DNA of 64,000 nt. It comes from Peribacillus deserti. Its GTDB lineage: Bacteria > Bacillota > Bacilli > Bacillales > DSM-1321. The stretch spans positions 186,001 to 250,000 of the forward strand of contig NZ_JAFBFI010000002.1 of NCBI RefSeq assembly GCF_016909175.1. Reading direction: 5' to 3'. The translations under genes were made by a program, and so were the position numbers. Below the pieces are notes generated by a model. That model saw nothing but the letters and a program-made list of their open reading frames with translations, had not been told where the DNA came from and made no database searches. Of this stretch, positions 16,755-25,430 are shown one piece after another (within the stretch, counting starts at the first letter, position 1; every line of letters begins with the position of its first letter).

Positions 16755-17423
16755 TTGGAAAGCAAGCGGTTGGCAGGTGAGAAGGCGGCTGAATTTGTTA
16801 AGGATGGAATGGTGGTTGGACTTGGGACTGGGTCGACAGTCTATTATACAATCATGAAGCTTGCTGAAAGAATGAAACAGGGGTTAGTGTTCAAAGGAGT
16901 TCCCACCTCAGTTGAAACTGAGAAAATAGCGGCACGCTTAGGTATACCCTTAATCAGTAAGGGGGAAATAAATAAGATCGATTTAGGCATTGATGGAGCA
17001 GATGCCATCGATCCAGATTTTGTCCTTATAAAAGGGGGAGGCGGAGCCTTATTGCGGGAAAAAATAGTAGCCGAGGCGGCTGACCAATTTATTGTGGTCG
17101 CTGACCCTGGTAAATTTGTCCCGAATTTAGCGGATGTTGAAATTCCAGTTGAAGTCATTCCTTTTGCCAGTGAACTAACCGAAAAACATTTAAAAAGCCT
17201 TGGCTGCCACACCAAACTTCGAGTAAACAACAACACTGCTTTTATCACAGATAATGGGAATTACATTTTGGATTGTAAGTTTGAAGAAATTAAAAATCCT
17301 AAAGAACTTGAAACGCAAATCCTTAGAATTCCTGGAGTTGCAGAGAATGGGTTATTTACCGACATGGCAAATAAGATCATTACCCTGAATGCTTTAGGGG
17401 AAGTTGTTATATTAGCTAAATAG
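16755..17423 (+). CDS. rpiA: Ribose-5-phosphate isomerase A
   Basis: Interconverts ribose-5-phosphate and ribulose-5-phosphate in the pentose phosphate pathway. The 222-residue length is typical. Conserved blocks are VGLGTGSTVYY (phosphate site, ~21-31), GIDGADAID (~76-84, catalytic Asp), KGGGGALLREKIVA (~90-103, catalytic Glu and Lys) and VADPGKFV (~110). The start is TTG with AGGAGGGTG upstream. Many Bacillus strains use RpiB for this step, so an RpiA copy here is a moderately notable trait. Confidence 0.93.
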   Translation: MESKRLAGEKAAEFVKDGMVVGLGTGSTVYYTIMKLAERMKQGLVFKGVPTSVETEKIAARLGIPLISKGEINKIDLGIDGADAIDPDFVLIKGGGGALLREKIVAEAADQFIVVADPGKFVPNLADVEIPVEVIPFASELTEKHLKSLGCHTKLRVNNNTAFITDNGNYILDCKFEEIKNPKELETQILRIPGVAENGLFTDMANKIITLNALGEVVILAK

Positions 17424-17456
17424 CTGAAGCTGGACCGCATGGGCCCAGCTTGACTA

Positions 17457-18719
17457 TTATGCCTCTTTAGCCATTTCCGCAGATATAGACTTAGTCCGGC
17501 CGTCTAGTTCCGGAAGGATAATAATAAATAAAATGATGCCAATTACCCCCATACCTGTGATAAATACAGTTATCGCTAAACTCGATAAGAAGGCACTTAA
17601 GGTTACTGTTAACGAACAAATCAGCATAGCAATATTGAAGGTTAATCCTGATACTGCCATGTAAGAGCTCCGTGCATGCTCCGGCGGCAGTGAGGCCATA
17701 TAATTTTGCTGTACAGGCACTCTTACTACTTCAGCAAAAGTAGCAATAAGCATACCCGCAAATAAAAGCCAGATATTATTTGAATAGGAAATAACCGAAT
17801 AACCAGCAACAAATATTATGCAGCTGTACAGTAAAACTTTCCGGTCCTCCCATTTACCAGCCAAATTTGCGGCAAATAATGCAAGGAGAACGACAAGAAT
17901 TGTATTTTCAGTCCGCAGGAAGCCTGTCATCTCTACTCCTCCAAACTTGAAGCCGAAAAGGCTTTGTTCTCCCATTTCATTTGCCAGCCGAATACTTATG
18001 TAGCTTGTAAGTTGGAACTCCATCGAAAGCACCAAAAGTCCGGCGAGTACAAACAGAATAAACACACGATCATGGAAAACTTCACGGTATGAAGAGAGCA
18101 TTTTTTTTGCCTGCCCCTTAAACGATACGGCTGCATCCTTAACAGGAGTATAGCTTTCATCGATGAAGAAAGTAATGAGCATCCATGTTACCAAAGAAGT
18201 ACAAGAGAGGGCAATAAGAAGTTCAAAAAGATAATTCTTAAACAAAAATCCTCCTAATACTCCTCCGAGAGCAATGGATAAATTGTTGGCCCAATAAAGA
18301 ATCGAATACATAGCTTTTCTTTCTTCGGGTTTACTTACATCCATCAGCATGGCCTGGCCGGCTGGCCCCGCAAGTCCCCAGCATATGCTATTTACTGTCA
18401 TCATGAAAAACGTCAGCAGAGGTGAATGAAACCAAGGTGAATTTGAAATCATGATGGTAAAAAAGGCAAGGAAGCGTAAACTTTCTGCAAAAACAATAAT
18501 TTTCTTCCGGCCAAACTGGTCAGAAAAATAGCCTCCATAAAAATTGATGATAATCCCGACAAAAACGTTTATGAGGAGTAAAAGCCCAGCATTTTTTGTT
18601 CCAAAATAATGGGACAAATAGATTGCCATAAACGGGAAAATCATGCTTCCGATCATCGAACCTAAAAAAGACTCTAATAGACGAATCTTAATGGTTCGGT
18701 GAAAAGACATTATGTTCAT
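17457..18719 (-). CDS. MFS transporter
   Basis: A 420-residue polytopic membrane protein with about 12 hydrophobic segments. The loop 2-3 motif YFSDQFGRKKIIV (about 63-75) is the major-facilitator signature and a related GKWEDRKVLL occurs before helix 8. Closest in style to drug or metabolite exporters of the MDR family; substrate unknown. AAGGGG lies 8 nt before the first of two near-adjacent ATGs. It converges with rpiA, with only ~33 bp between the stops. Confidence 0.85.
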   Translation of the reverse strand: MNIMSFHRTIKIRLLESFLGSMIGSMIFPFMAIYLSHYFGTKNAGLLLLINVFVGIIINFYGGYFSDQFGRKKIIVFAESLRFLAFFTIMISNSPWFHSPLLTFFMMTVNSICWGLAGPAGQAMLMDVSKPEERKAMYSILYWANNLSIALGGVLGGFLFKNYLFELLIALSCTSLVTWMLITFFIDESYTPVKDAAVSFKGQAKKMLSSYREVFHDRVFILFVLAGLLVLSMEFQLTSYISIRLANEMGEQSLFGFKFGGVEMTGFLRTENTILVVLLALFAANLAGKWEDRKVLLYSCIIFVAGYSVISYSNNIWLLFAGMLIATFAEVVRVPVQQNYMASLPPEHARSSYMAVSGLTFNIAMLICSLTVTLSAFLSSLAITVFITGMGVIGIILFIIILPELDGRTKSISAEMAKEA

Positions 18720-19371
18720 TAATAAAACCCCTTTTTTTTAAAACTCCTACCAATTTATCATTATAACTGTATATGTAAAATTTTGGAGCGGAAAAAGGAA
18801 ATTAACGAAAAAATATTTACTTTCAAAATAGTTTGCGTTGTAAAATATTTCTTACTTTCTTTAAACAACCAACAAATCTATGAAAAGGGAGTTGAATATG
18901 GGATTCAATCAATATATCTATACATTGAAGCTCATTGGCTGAGCTTTTAGATGAACAAAAGTGGACAGAGAAGGAACACCGAGCAGTTAATGAAGGGCTT
19001 TTCTCTAATCATTTAAGGCATCTGGTCCTTCACCATTCGGATGAAGGACCTTTTCTCTATGGACTTAAGGCATTTTGTCCTTCATCATCCGTGTAAAGGA
19101 CTATATTCTAATCCACTTTTAGACTGAAACAAACGAAGAATCCTAATTGTTTATGGAAAGTGATCCGCTATAAGGAAGGAATCATGAAAGCTGAATTATT
19201 TCCTTACCGTATTGCTCTATTCAATCTAAACTTCCACTTAGGCAATTAAGATAAATAATCGTACGTATCCCTGCATACATATTAATTAAGTGTAATTCCG
19301 ATGAAATTATAGTCAAATTGTACATGCTCTAACTGTGTATGTATGAAGTAAAAACATGGAGGACAGGTGAA
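18720..19371. other. Gap of 652 bp with 52-bp repeats
   Basis: Contains the promoter side of the MFS gene and a repeat block at 18991-19100. A broken-looking short frame near 18898-19000 (MGFNQYIY then, one base shifted, LLDEQKWTEKEHRAVNEG) could be a relic of a small gene that merges into the repeat, but this is weak. The last 250 bp hold nothing recognisable except the plsY leader. Confidence 0.4.
18991..19100. repeat. 52-bp repeat with GGTCCTTCA/TGAAGGACC hairpin, ~2 copies
   Basis: TTAAGGCATnTnGTCCTTCA occurs at 19013 and again at 19065, exactly 52 bp apart, each followed by a partner arm (ATGAAGGACC at 19041, AAAGGAC at 19095). TGAAGG...TTTTCTCTA also repeats 51 bp apart. It shares hairpin arms and period with the arrays at 16000 and 37757, but the bases between the arms differ. 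Confidence 0.75.
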
Positions 19372-19983
19372 ATGGAAAGTGTTCTATTGGTTTTTGCTTA
19401 TTTTCTTGGTTCAATTCCATTTGCTCTCCTCGTTGGCAGAATCTATTTTGGAACGGATATCCGCGACCACGGAAGCGGAAATCTAGGTGCAACCAACAGT
19501 ATCCGCCTTTTAGGAAAGAAAGCAGGGGCCGTTGTTCTCGCAGGGGATATACTGAAGGGCTTGCTCGCAGCTTTATTGCCTTTTATTCTGGATGTACAGT
19601 TGGATCCTTTATACACAGGAGCAGCGGCTGTACTGGGTCACTGTTTTCCCATTTTTGCGGGATTTAGGGGAGGAAAGGCTGTTGCCACAACAGCAGGAGT
19701 CCTTCTGGTTGCAGATCCGATTTTATGTTTGATTGCGTTCGGAATATTTTTTATTGTAATTACCTTAACCAAATATGTAGCTGCAGGATCACTTTTCCTT
19801 GCCCCTGTTTTATTTCTGTTCTCTCTTTTTCAAGGTAACAACGATTACACCCTTGTTTTTGCGCTATTTATTCCATTTATGCTGTTCTTGCATCGCTCAA
19901 ATATTATGAATATAGCAAAAGGAATTGAGCCCAGAATTAATGATAAAGATATATTCAGCGAAAGAATAACTAAAAAGAAGTAG
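19372..19983 (+). CDS. plsY: Glycerol-3-phosphate acyltransferase PlsY
   Basis: Membrane acyltransferase that moves an acyl group from acyl-phosphate to sn-glycerol-3-phosphate, the first step of phospholipid synthesis in Gram-positives. About 203 residues with five membrane helices. The three family motifs are visible: GSIPFALLVGR, GSGNLGATNSIRLLG and GHCFPIFAGFRGGKAVATTAG-like (shortened here). The start chosen is the ATG with GGAGGACAGGTGA upstream; an ATG 11 codons earlier lacks a site. It stands alone; a second plsY elsewhere in the genome is possible. Confidence 0.92.
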   Translation: MESVLLVFAYFLGSIPFALLVGRIYFGTDIRDHGSGNLGATNSIRLLGKKAGAVVLAGDILKGLLAALLPFILDVQLDPLYTGAAAVLGHCFPIFAGFRGGKAVATTAGVLLVADPILCLIAFGIFFIVITLTKYVAAGSLFLAPVLFLFSLFQGNNDYTLVFALFIPFMLFLHRSNIMNIAKGIEPRINDKDIFSERITKKK

Positions 19984-20202
19984 GGATATATATGAATTTG
20001 ATTTTCTGATAAGGGCACCCGAGTTTTTCTAAGGGGAGTCCTTAAAGTGTTTTTTCAATGGCTGATATCAGGTTTACAGAACCCGAGTTCTGTTCATACT
20101 TAAAAATTTTCCTTGACCGGTAAAACTAGAGTACAGTGAACATACTGTTAAATATAAAGCCAGATCATTTTGGCATAAACAGTTTGTATCCGGGGTGATG
20201 CA

Positions 20203-20496
20203 GTGCATAGGATTCATCAATTAAAAAATGTAAGCTGGGAAGGCTTAACGTTGAAATATGTTAATCATTCTTCTATTGTGGTTCTTTATATGGTTTACTT
20301 TGTAATCGCTTTGATTTTTGAAATTTTTCTCGTTTTATTATCGCTGCTGGCACTTTACATAACCATCGCTTATCAATATAAGCCTGGTATTACTATTTTT
20401 ATCTGTATGGTGATTTTGCTGTGTTTAATTGTATTGACAATCAGAATATTAAGGGATGTCTATAAAAATAAGTGGAAAGCTCAAACGTCTTGTTGA
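20203..20496 (+). CDS. Small membrane protein, unknown
   Basis: A 97-residue protein with two hydrophobic stretches (about 26-58 and 63-83) and a basic C-terminus. No family recognised. GGGGTGATG precedes a GTG start at good spacing. It lies 78 bp ahead of cwlJ on the same strand and could be read with it. Confidence 0.55.
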   Translation: MHRIHQLKNVSWEGLTLKYVNHSSIVVLYMVYFVIALIFEIFLVLLSLLALYITIAYQYKPGITIFICMVILLCLIVLTIRILRDVYKNKWKAQTSC

Positions 20497-20573
20497 AGTA
20501 TTATAGAAAATGTTTGTGTCATCGGCAGCGCAAACTCAATATGATGTAGGTAAACACACAATGAGGTGAAGCT

Positions 20574-21002
20574 ATGCCAGTAGTTCAGCACACAACTGCA
20601 GATCTCAATCTCTTAGCAAGATTGCTAAGAGCCGAAGCAGAAGGGGAAGGGCAGCAAGGAATGATGATGGTTGGAAACGTAGGGATTAACCGGATTAGAG
20701 CCAACTGCTCGGATTTTAAAGGACTTCGTACTGTTCCCCAGATGGTGTATCAGGAACATGCATTTGAAGCTGTCCAAAAAGGTTATTTTTATCAAAGGGC
20801 CAGAGAAAAGGAGAGGCGCCTTGCTCGCCGGACACTAGCGGGTGAGCGGCTATGGCCGGCCAAATACTCTTTGTGGTATTTCAGGCCGCCGGGAAACTGC
20901 CCGTCAACCTGGTATAATCAGCCGCTTGTAGGCCGTTTTAAGCTGCACTGCTTTTATCAGCCAACAGGGGAAACATGTGAAAATATTTATAATACCTATT
21001 AA
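20574..21002 (+). CDS. cwlJ: Spore cortex-lytic / germination hydrolase CwlJ
   Basis: A 142-residue hydrolase of the SleB/CwlJ (Hydrolase_2) family, the same length as B. subtilis CwlJ. The catalytic Glu lies in LRAEAEGEG (about 19-27), followed by VGNVGINRI and the C-terminal CPSTWYNQ and HCFYQP. CwlJ sits near the coat-cortex boundary and starts cortex breakdown during Ca-DPA-triggered germination. There is no signal peptide, as expected for a coat-side enzyme made in the mother cell. Its usual partner GerQ is not next to it here. GAGGTGAAG precedes the ATG. Confidence 0.92.
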   Translation: MPVVQHTTADLNLLARLLRAEAEGEGQQGMMMVGNVGINRIRANCSDFKGLRTVPQMVYQEHAFEAVQKGYFYQRAREKERRLARRTLAGERLWPAKYSLWYFRPPGNCPSTWYNQPLVGRFKLHCFYQPTGETCENIYNTY

Positions 21003-21128
21003 CAGGTCCATGTTAGGCAGTTTTGTATTTCAAAACTGCCTGATTGTCTGCATTCGTTATAGGTATTGTCATCCTGGCCTGGCAGCTATTGCAGGCATGC
21101 AGCATGCTAATTAAGGAGAAATCAAAAT

Positions 21129-21238
21129 CCTCTTAAAAACCAAAAAAACCTCTAAAATCTCGAAAAATCCTCTGAAAATTAAATCTTCCCTCTTGAAAAT
21201 CACAAAACCCTCTTAAAAGATTCCCAGCCTCCTAACAA
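21129..21238. repeat. Word array: CCTCT(T)AAAA every 20 bp
   Basis: CCTCT begins at 21129, 21149, 21169, 21189 and 21209, exactly 20 bp apart, and a final CCTCC at 21228. Each is followed by an A run; the rest of each interval is only A-rich, not conserved. This is the most regular of the word arrays in the window. Confidence 0.75.
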
Positions 21239-21458
21239 ATACATTTAGACTTCATAGGAGGACAGATAAAAGAGTCGCTATTTAAGTTATATGTTCTACC
21301 AGGGAGAAAATCGCAAACAACCTAACGGTCATCATCTTCACACAGCCCTTACTTATGCAAATCCCCATTCTAAAGTACTGATTTTTGTCGAAAATCCTCG
21401 GATAATAGAGAAATATTTTACTTGTATAGGCAAATTAGAATTATTTTTCAGAAAAGTC

Positions 21459-21474
21459 TTGAAATCGATTTCAA
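21459..21474. promoter_or_regulatory. LacI/CcpA-type operator 1 (perfect palindrome)
   Basis: TTGAAATCGATTTCAA is a perfect 16-bp palindrome with the central CG typical of LacI-family operators. It also satisfies the CcpA cre consensus WTGNAANCGNWNNCW. Confidence 0.75.
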
Positions 21475-21491
21475 TGTGAAGTAAATTTAAG

Positions 21492-21519
21492 TTGTAAGCG
21501 GTTTCTGAAATCGATTGCA
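21492..21519. promoter_or_regulatory. Two overlapping cre/LacI-type operators
   Basis: TTGTAAGCGGTTTCT (21492-21506) fully matches the cre consensus, and TGAAATCGATTGCA (21506-21519) is a one-mismatch copy of operator 1. The sites sit 35-60 bp before the regulator start, suited to block the operon promoter. The two TGAAATCGAT sites are probably for the operon's own LacI protein and the middle one for CcpA; this split is inference. Confidence 0.65.
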
Positions 21520-21554
21520 TAAAACAAAAGAAGGAGGGAAAAGGGGGATTTCAA

Positions 21555-22562
21555 TTGACCACGATTGCAGATGTAGCCAAACTGGCTGGGCTTTCCAGAA
21601 CTACTGTTTCAAGGGTTTTAAACAATCATCCGAATGTAGCTGAAGAAAAAAAACGGCTGGTTCTTGAAGCGATGGAAAGGTTAAACTACGTTCCTAACTC
21701 AACTGCCCAGCGGCTGCGCAACCAAAAAACGGATACCATCGCCATTTTAGTCCCAGTACTTACTAATCCTTTTTTTGCTTATCTTTTAGAGGCGATGGAT
21801 ACAGTTGCTACCGATAATAACCTGCAATTGCTAGTTTGCCAGACCCGATACGACAGAGAAAAAGAATTAAATTTTTTAAGCTTGCTAAAAACCAAGCAAG
21901 TAGATGGTCTTATCCTAACTTCAAGTGAGAATGACTGGGACATAATAGCCGAGTTTACACAATACGGCCCGATTGTCCTCTGCAATGAATACAGTGAGCT
22001 GGTTAATGTGCCGACTGTCCGTATGGATAATACGGAAGCTGCTTATGAGGCGGCCTGCCACCTTATAGAGCAGGGCTGCAAAAAAATCGCTTATTCGTAT
22101 GGCGAAAAAAAAAGCAGTGTTGCTTTAGAAAGAGAGAATGGTTTCAGAAAAGCACTTCAGGAATACGGCCTTCCATTAAATAAAGAATGGATCATCCGCA
22201 ATGTGTATGACATGGAAGATGGAAGAGAAGCGCTGAACTATTTATCTCGTCTGCCAGATAAGCCCGATGCCGTGTTTACAGGCAGTGACCAGGTTGCTAC
22301 AGGAATGATTATAGAAGCAAAAAAGCAGAACATTAACATTCCTGATGATTTGGCAATCGTCGGTTTTGATGACCAGCCCATTGCCAGTATAGTTGAGCCC
22401 GGTTTAACAACTATCGCTCAACCGATTCAACAAATGGGGACTAAGGCTATGGAAACCATGATAGAGGTAATTCTACATAAACGAAACTTATCATACCATG
22501 AGATTTTATTACCTTTTGAATTAATTGTAAGAGATTCTACAAACCGAATTTCATTTAATTAG
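21555..22562 (+). CDS. LacI family transcriptional regulator
   Basis: A 335-residue repressor. Residues 2-50 form the LacI helix-turn-helix and hinge (TIADVAKLAGLSRTTVSRVL), followed by a periplasmic-binding-protein-like effector domain (DTIAILVPVL, VDGLILTSS, FTGSDQVATG, IVGFDDQP). It is first in the glycoside operon and very likely senses that substrate or an intermediate. The start is TTG with GGGGG about 8 nt upstream. Its stop is 11 bp before the binding-protein gene, so it is co-transcribed and probably autoregulated through the operators upstream. Confidence 0.9.
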   Translation: MTTIADVAKLAGLSRTTVSRVLNNHPNVAEEKKRLVLEAMERLNYVPNSTAQRLRNQKTDTIAILVPVLTNPFFAYLLEAMDTVATDNNLQLLVCQTRYDREKELNFLSLLKTKQVDGLILTSSENDWDIIAEFTQYGPIVLCNEYSELVNVPTVRMDNTEAAYEAACHLIEQGCKKIAYSYGEKKSSVALERENGFRKALQEYGLPLNKEWIIRNVYDMEDGREALNYLSRLPDKPDAVFTGSDQVATGMIIEAKKQNINIPDDLAIVGFDDQPIASIVEPGLTTIAQPIQQMGTKAMETMIEVILHKRNLSYHEILLPFELIVRDSTNRISFN

Positions 22563-22573
22563 GGGGTACCACA

Positions 22574-23884
22574 ATGAAAAAATCTAAAAAAACAAAACTA
22601 TTATCCGTTTTTGCTACTTTATCTCTTGCTCTTGCAGCCTGCAGTGACTCCAGCAGCGGCGGTGAAACAACGAAAGAAAAGAAAACTGAAGGCGGCAAAG
22701 GCGAAAAAGTTACCCTTATCTATGCACGCGGTAAGGACGTAACTAAAGGTACTGATAAAATGGTAGAGGCTTTTGAAAAGTCTCACAAAAATATTGATAT
22801 TAAATTCAGAGAAATGCCTGCAGATACAGGACAGCAGCATGACGCTTATGTAACTGCCTTCAATGCAAAGTCATCAGAAATTGATGTGATCGATATGGAC
22901 GTCATCTGGCCGGCCGAGTTTGCGCAGGCTGACTATGTATTGCCGCTTGACCGTTTTATCCAGCAGGACGGCATAGATCTTAATGAATACAACCAGGGAG
23001 CATTAGGTGCAGCCCAGTTTAATGGAAAACAATGGGCACTTCCTAAATTCGTTGATGCCGGACTTCTTTTCTATCGAAAAGATCTTGTAAAAGAAGATGA
23101 AGTTCCTAAGACGTGGGATGACCTTCTTGCACAGGCAAAAGCTAAAAACGGCCAGGGCGGAACAAAATTCGGTTACATTATGCAGGCTAAACAGTACGAA
23201 GGGTTAGTTTGTAATGCTGTTGAATTTGTATCAGCTTACGGCGGACAGTTCATCAATGAAAAGAACGAAGTAGCTGTAAACAGCCCGGAAACCATTAAAG
23301 GATTGAAGAAATTAGTTGAAATTGCTAAGTCTGATGTGGTTCCAGGCAACGTAACAACATTCGCTGAAACTGAAACAGACCAAGCTTATATTGAAGGTCA
23401 GGCTGTTTTTGTTCGTAACTGGCCATATGAATATGCCAGTGCAAATGATAAAGAAAAGTCTAAAATTGCCGGCAATGTAGGTGTAGCTCCGCTTCCTGCA
23501 GGCGACAAAGGATCTGCTGCAGCTCTTGGCGGCTGGATGGCTGGTATCAATAAAAATTCTAAGCATCCTAAAGAAGCTTGGGAATTCCTAAAATTTATGG
23601 CTGGTCCAGAAGGACAAAAAATTGACGCGATCTATGGCGGCCATGCACCTACTATCTTAAAGCTTTATGAAGATCAAGAAATCTTGAAAGCAAACCCTAC
23701 CTTTGCTGATAAAGGGTTCCAGGATGGATTAGCTGCTGCTGTGTCTCGTCCGGTTGCTCCTAACTACCCAGAAATCTCTGAAATTATCCAGATCCATGTT
23801 TCTAAGGCGATTGCTGGCCAGGAAACAGTTGAGCAGGCTGTGCAAAACATGGAAAAAGAAATGAAAGAAAAACTAAAATCATAA
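22574..23884 (+). CDS. ABC transporter sugar-binding lipoprotein
   Basis: A 436-residue family-1 extracellular solute-binding protein. The N-terminal signal with lipobox LALAAC puts the lipidated Cys at about residue 22; a Ser/Gly/Lys-rich linker follows. Later features such as YARGKDVTKGTDKMVEAF, FYRKDLVKEDEVPKTWDDL and GGWMAGINKNSKHPKEAWEFLKF are typical of oligosaccharide or trehalose/maltose-type binding proteins. It captures the sugar for the two downstream permeases. A stem-loop with a U tract follows directly and probably raises its level over the permeases. Confidence 0.92.
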   Translation: MKKSKKTKLLSVFATLSLALAACSDSSSGGETTKEKKTEGGKGEKVTLIYARGKDVTKGTDKMVEAFEKSHKNIDIKFREMPADTGQQHDAYVTAFNAKSSEIDVIDMDVIWPAEFAQADYVLPLDRFIQQDGIDLNEYNQGALGAAQFNGKQWALPKFVDAGLLFYRKDLVKEDEVPKTWDDLLAQAKAKNGQGGTKFGYIMQAKQYEGLVCNAVEFVSAYGGQFINEKNEVAVNSPETIKGLKKLVEIAKSDVVPGNVTTFAETETDQAYIEGQAVFVRNWPYEYASANDKEKSKIAGNVGVAPLPAGDKGSAAALGGWMAGINKNSKHPKEAWEFLKFMAGPEGQKIDAIYGGHAPTILKLYEDQEILKANPTFADKGFQDGLAAAVSRPVAPNYPEISEIIQIHVSKAIAGQETVEQAVQNMEKEMKEKLKS

Positions 23885-23899
23885 GGTTTAGCATGAATT

Positions 23900-23936
23900 G
23901 GTTAGCCTTCATTTATTGAAGGCTAATCCATTTTTT
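23900..23936 (+). terminator. Intra-operon stem-loop after binding-protein gene
   Basis: TTAGCCTTCA pairs perfectly with TGAAGGCTAA around a 5-nt loop, followed by TCCATTTTTT. Such partial terminators or 3'-protecting hairpins commonly follow binding-protein genes in ABC operons. Confidence 0.75.
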
Positions 23937-23959
23937 CACAATAAAGGTGGGTGTAAAAA

Positions 23960-25339
23960 TTGAAAAATGGCGGGATTAATGGACAAAATGACTTAGAAGT
24001 TAGTAAGAAAAATCCTCAACTCTCAAAATTGAAAAAAGAACCTAAACAAAAGAAAGCTTTTAGTGAAAGCAAAGCAGGCTATCTTCTTATTGCTCCAGCT
24101 ATGATCCTTATTTTTTTAGTTGCAGTTTGGCCAGTTTTACAGTCCTTTTACTTCAGTCTTTTTGATTTACGCTTAAATAACCCTACGAAATCTGAGGTCC
24201 ATCTGAGCTATAATGTCGATCTGGAAAGATATCTTAACAACTATCCTTTTCTAGTAAGCGCGATTGATAACGAGGTCAGAGAAGGGAATGCGGCTAAAGA
24301 ACTGGAAAATGTTAAAACTCAGCTTAAAACAATTGATGAAAAGCTCCAAAAAGATGCTGATGTAAAGACTAAATACAGCGCTGTTAATGATAAGCTGATG
24401 AACTTTGAACAGCCCGGAGCAGACATCCGCATGGTTGAAGTGGAACGGGACATAGCCGAGGATTATCTAAAAACAACAGATTCTGTATTAGCTTCCCTAA
24501 AGAAAGTCACAAAAGAAACAAAGCTTTCCCAAGAGGATAAAGTAATTGGTCTGGCAGCAGGACTGAAAGATTCGATTATTAAGCCTAATTTTATAGGACT
24601 TAAACATTATAAGGATAATCTAAGCGAAACCCGTATGTGGAAAGCGCTTGGAAATACGATGACCTTTACGGTTATATCTGTTGCTGTTGAGCTGATCCTT
24701 GGACTTGCTATCGCTTTGTTAATCAATAAAGCATTCTTTGGAAGAGGATTAATCCGTGCAAGCATTCTGATTCCATGGGCGATCCCAACCGCCGTTTCAG
24801 CGCTGATGTGGAAGTTTTTATATGATGGGCAAAACGGTATTATTGCGAAAATCTTCGAGGATGTAGGCCTTGTTGATAAAATGAGTAATCTCTTAGTTAC
24901 CGACACTGGAGCCATGTTTGCCGTCATTTTCACAGATGTCTGGAAGACCACTCCATACATGTCCCTGCTGATCCTTGCCGGTCTGCAGACCATACCTTCC
25001 TCCCTGTATGAAGCCTCAGCGATTGATGGAGCAGGGAAATGGAAGCAGTTTACAACCATTACACTGCCGCTTTTGAAATCTAGTATTCTAGTGGCTTTGC
25101 TATTCCGAACACTCGATGCTTTCAGGGTATTCGATTTAATCTATGTTCTAACCGGAGGCGGTCCTGCGAATTCGACCGAAACAATCTCCATTCTTGCTTA
25201 TAAGGTTATGTTCTCACAAACGAACTTTGGGGAAGGATCTGCTTTAGCCGTTATAGTGTTTCTCTGTGTAGCAATCATTTCCATGCTGTACATTAAGTTT
25301 TTAGGAAAAGATCTTTTGAATGATGGAAGGGGCAATTAG
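23960..25339 (+). CDS. Carbohydrate ABC transporter permease, MalF-like with large extracellular insertion
   Basis: Membrane subunit of 459 residues, much longer than the usual ~290-310 for UgpA/MalF-type permeases. After an acidic/basic N-tail and helix 1 (about 34-62), there is a ~135-residue soluble helical insertion (about 70-210) before the standard loop motif FIGLKHY and the remaining five helices. The ATPase-contacting EAA loop reads EASAIDGAGKWKQF. The insertion sits where MalF has its P2 domain, which contacts the binding protein. Starts at TTG with GGTGGGTG upstream. No ATP-binding subunit is encoded in the operon, so a shared MsmX-type ATPase is likely. Confidence 0.88.
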   Translation: MKNGGINGQNDLEVSKKNPQLSKLKKEPKQKKAFSESKAGYLLIAPAMILIFLVAVWPVLQSFYFSLFDLRLNNPTKSEVHLSYNVDLERYLNNYPFLVSAIDNEVREGNAAKELENVKTQLKTIDEKLQKDADVKTKYSAVNDKLMNFEQPGADIRMVEVERDIAEDYLKTTDSVLASLKKVTKETKLSQEDKVIGLAAGLKDSIIKPNFIGLKHYKDNLSETRMWKALGNTMTFTVISVAVELILGLAIALLINKAFFGRGLIRASILIPWAIPTAVSALMWKFLYDGQNGIIAKIFEDVGLVDKMSNLLVTDTGAMFAVIFTDVWKTTPYMSLLILAGLQTIPSSLYEASAIDGAGKWKQFTTITLPLLKSSILVALLFRTLDAFRVFDLIYVLTGGGPANSTETISILAYKVMFSQTNFGEGSALAVIVFLCVAIISMLYIKFLGKDLLNDGRGN

Positions 25340-25430
25340 GTAATTTAACGCAACCCTGGTAATAACCGCGCCAGGTAACGCAGACACTGCCATATTGTGC
25401 TTATGACCAATACGCTTTAGGAGTGAGAAA

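Larger units (their letters stand above)
21003..21554. other. Gap of 552 bp: word array then operator cluster
   Basis: Contains the CCTCT word array (21129-21238) and, before the LacI gene, a cluster of three operator-like palindromes (21459-21519). A hairpin-like AAACTGCCT/AGGCAGTTTT pair at about 21014-21042 could be the cwlJ terminator. No gene is supported. Confidence 0.55.

Noticed and set aside
18898-19000. Frameshifted small gene
   Set aside because: The reading needs an assumed one-base shift, no family is recognised, and the 3' part runs into repeat sequence.
24607-25059. 150-codon minus-strand frame
   Set aside because: Antisense to the conserved core of the MalF-like permease; codon pattern follows the real gene.
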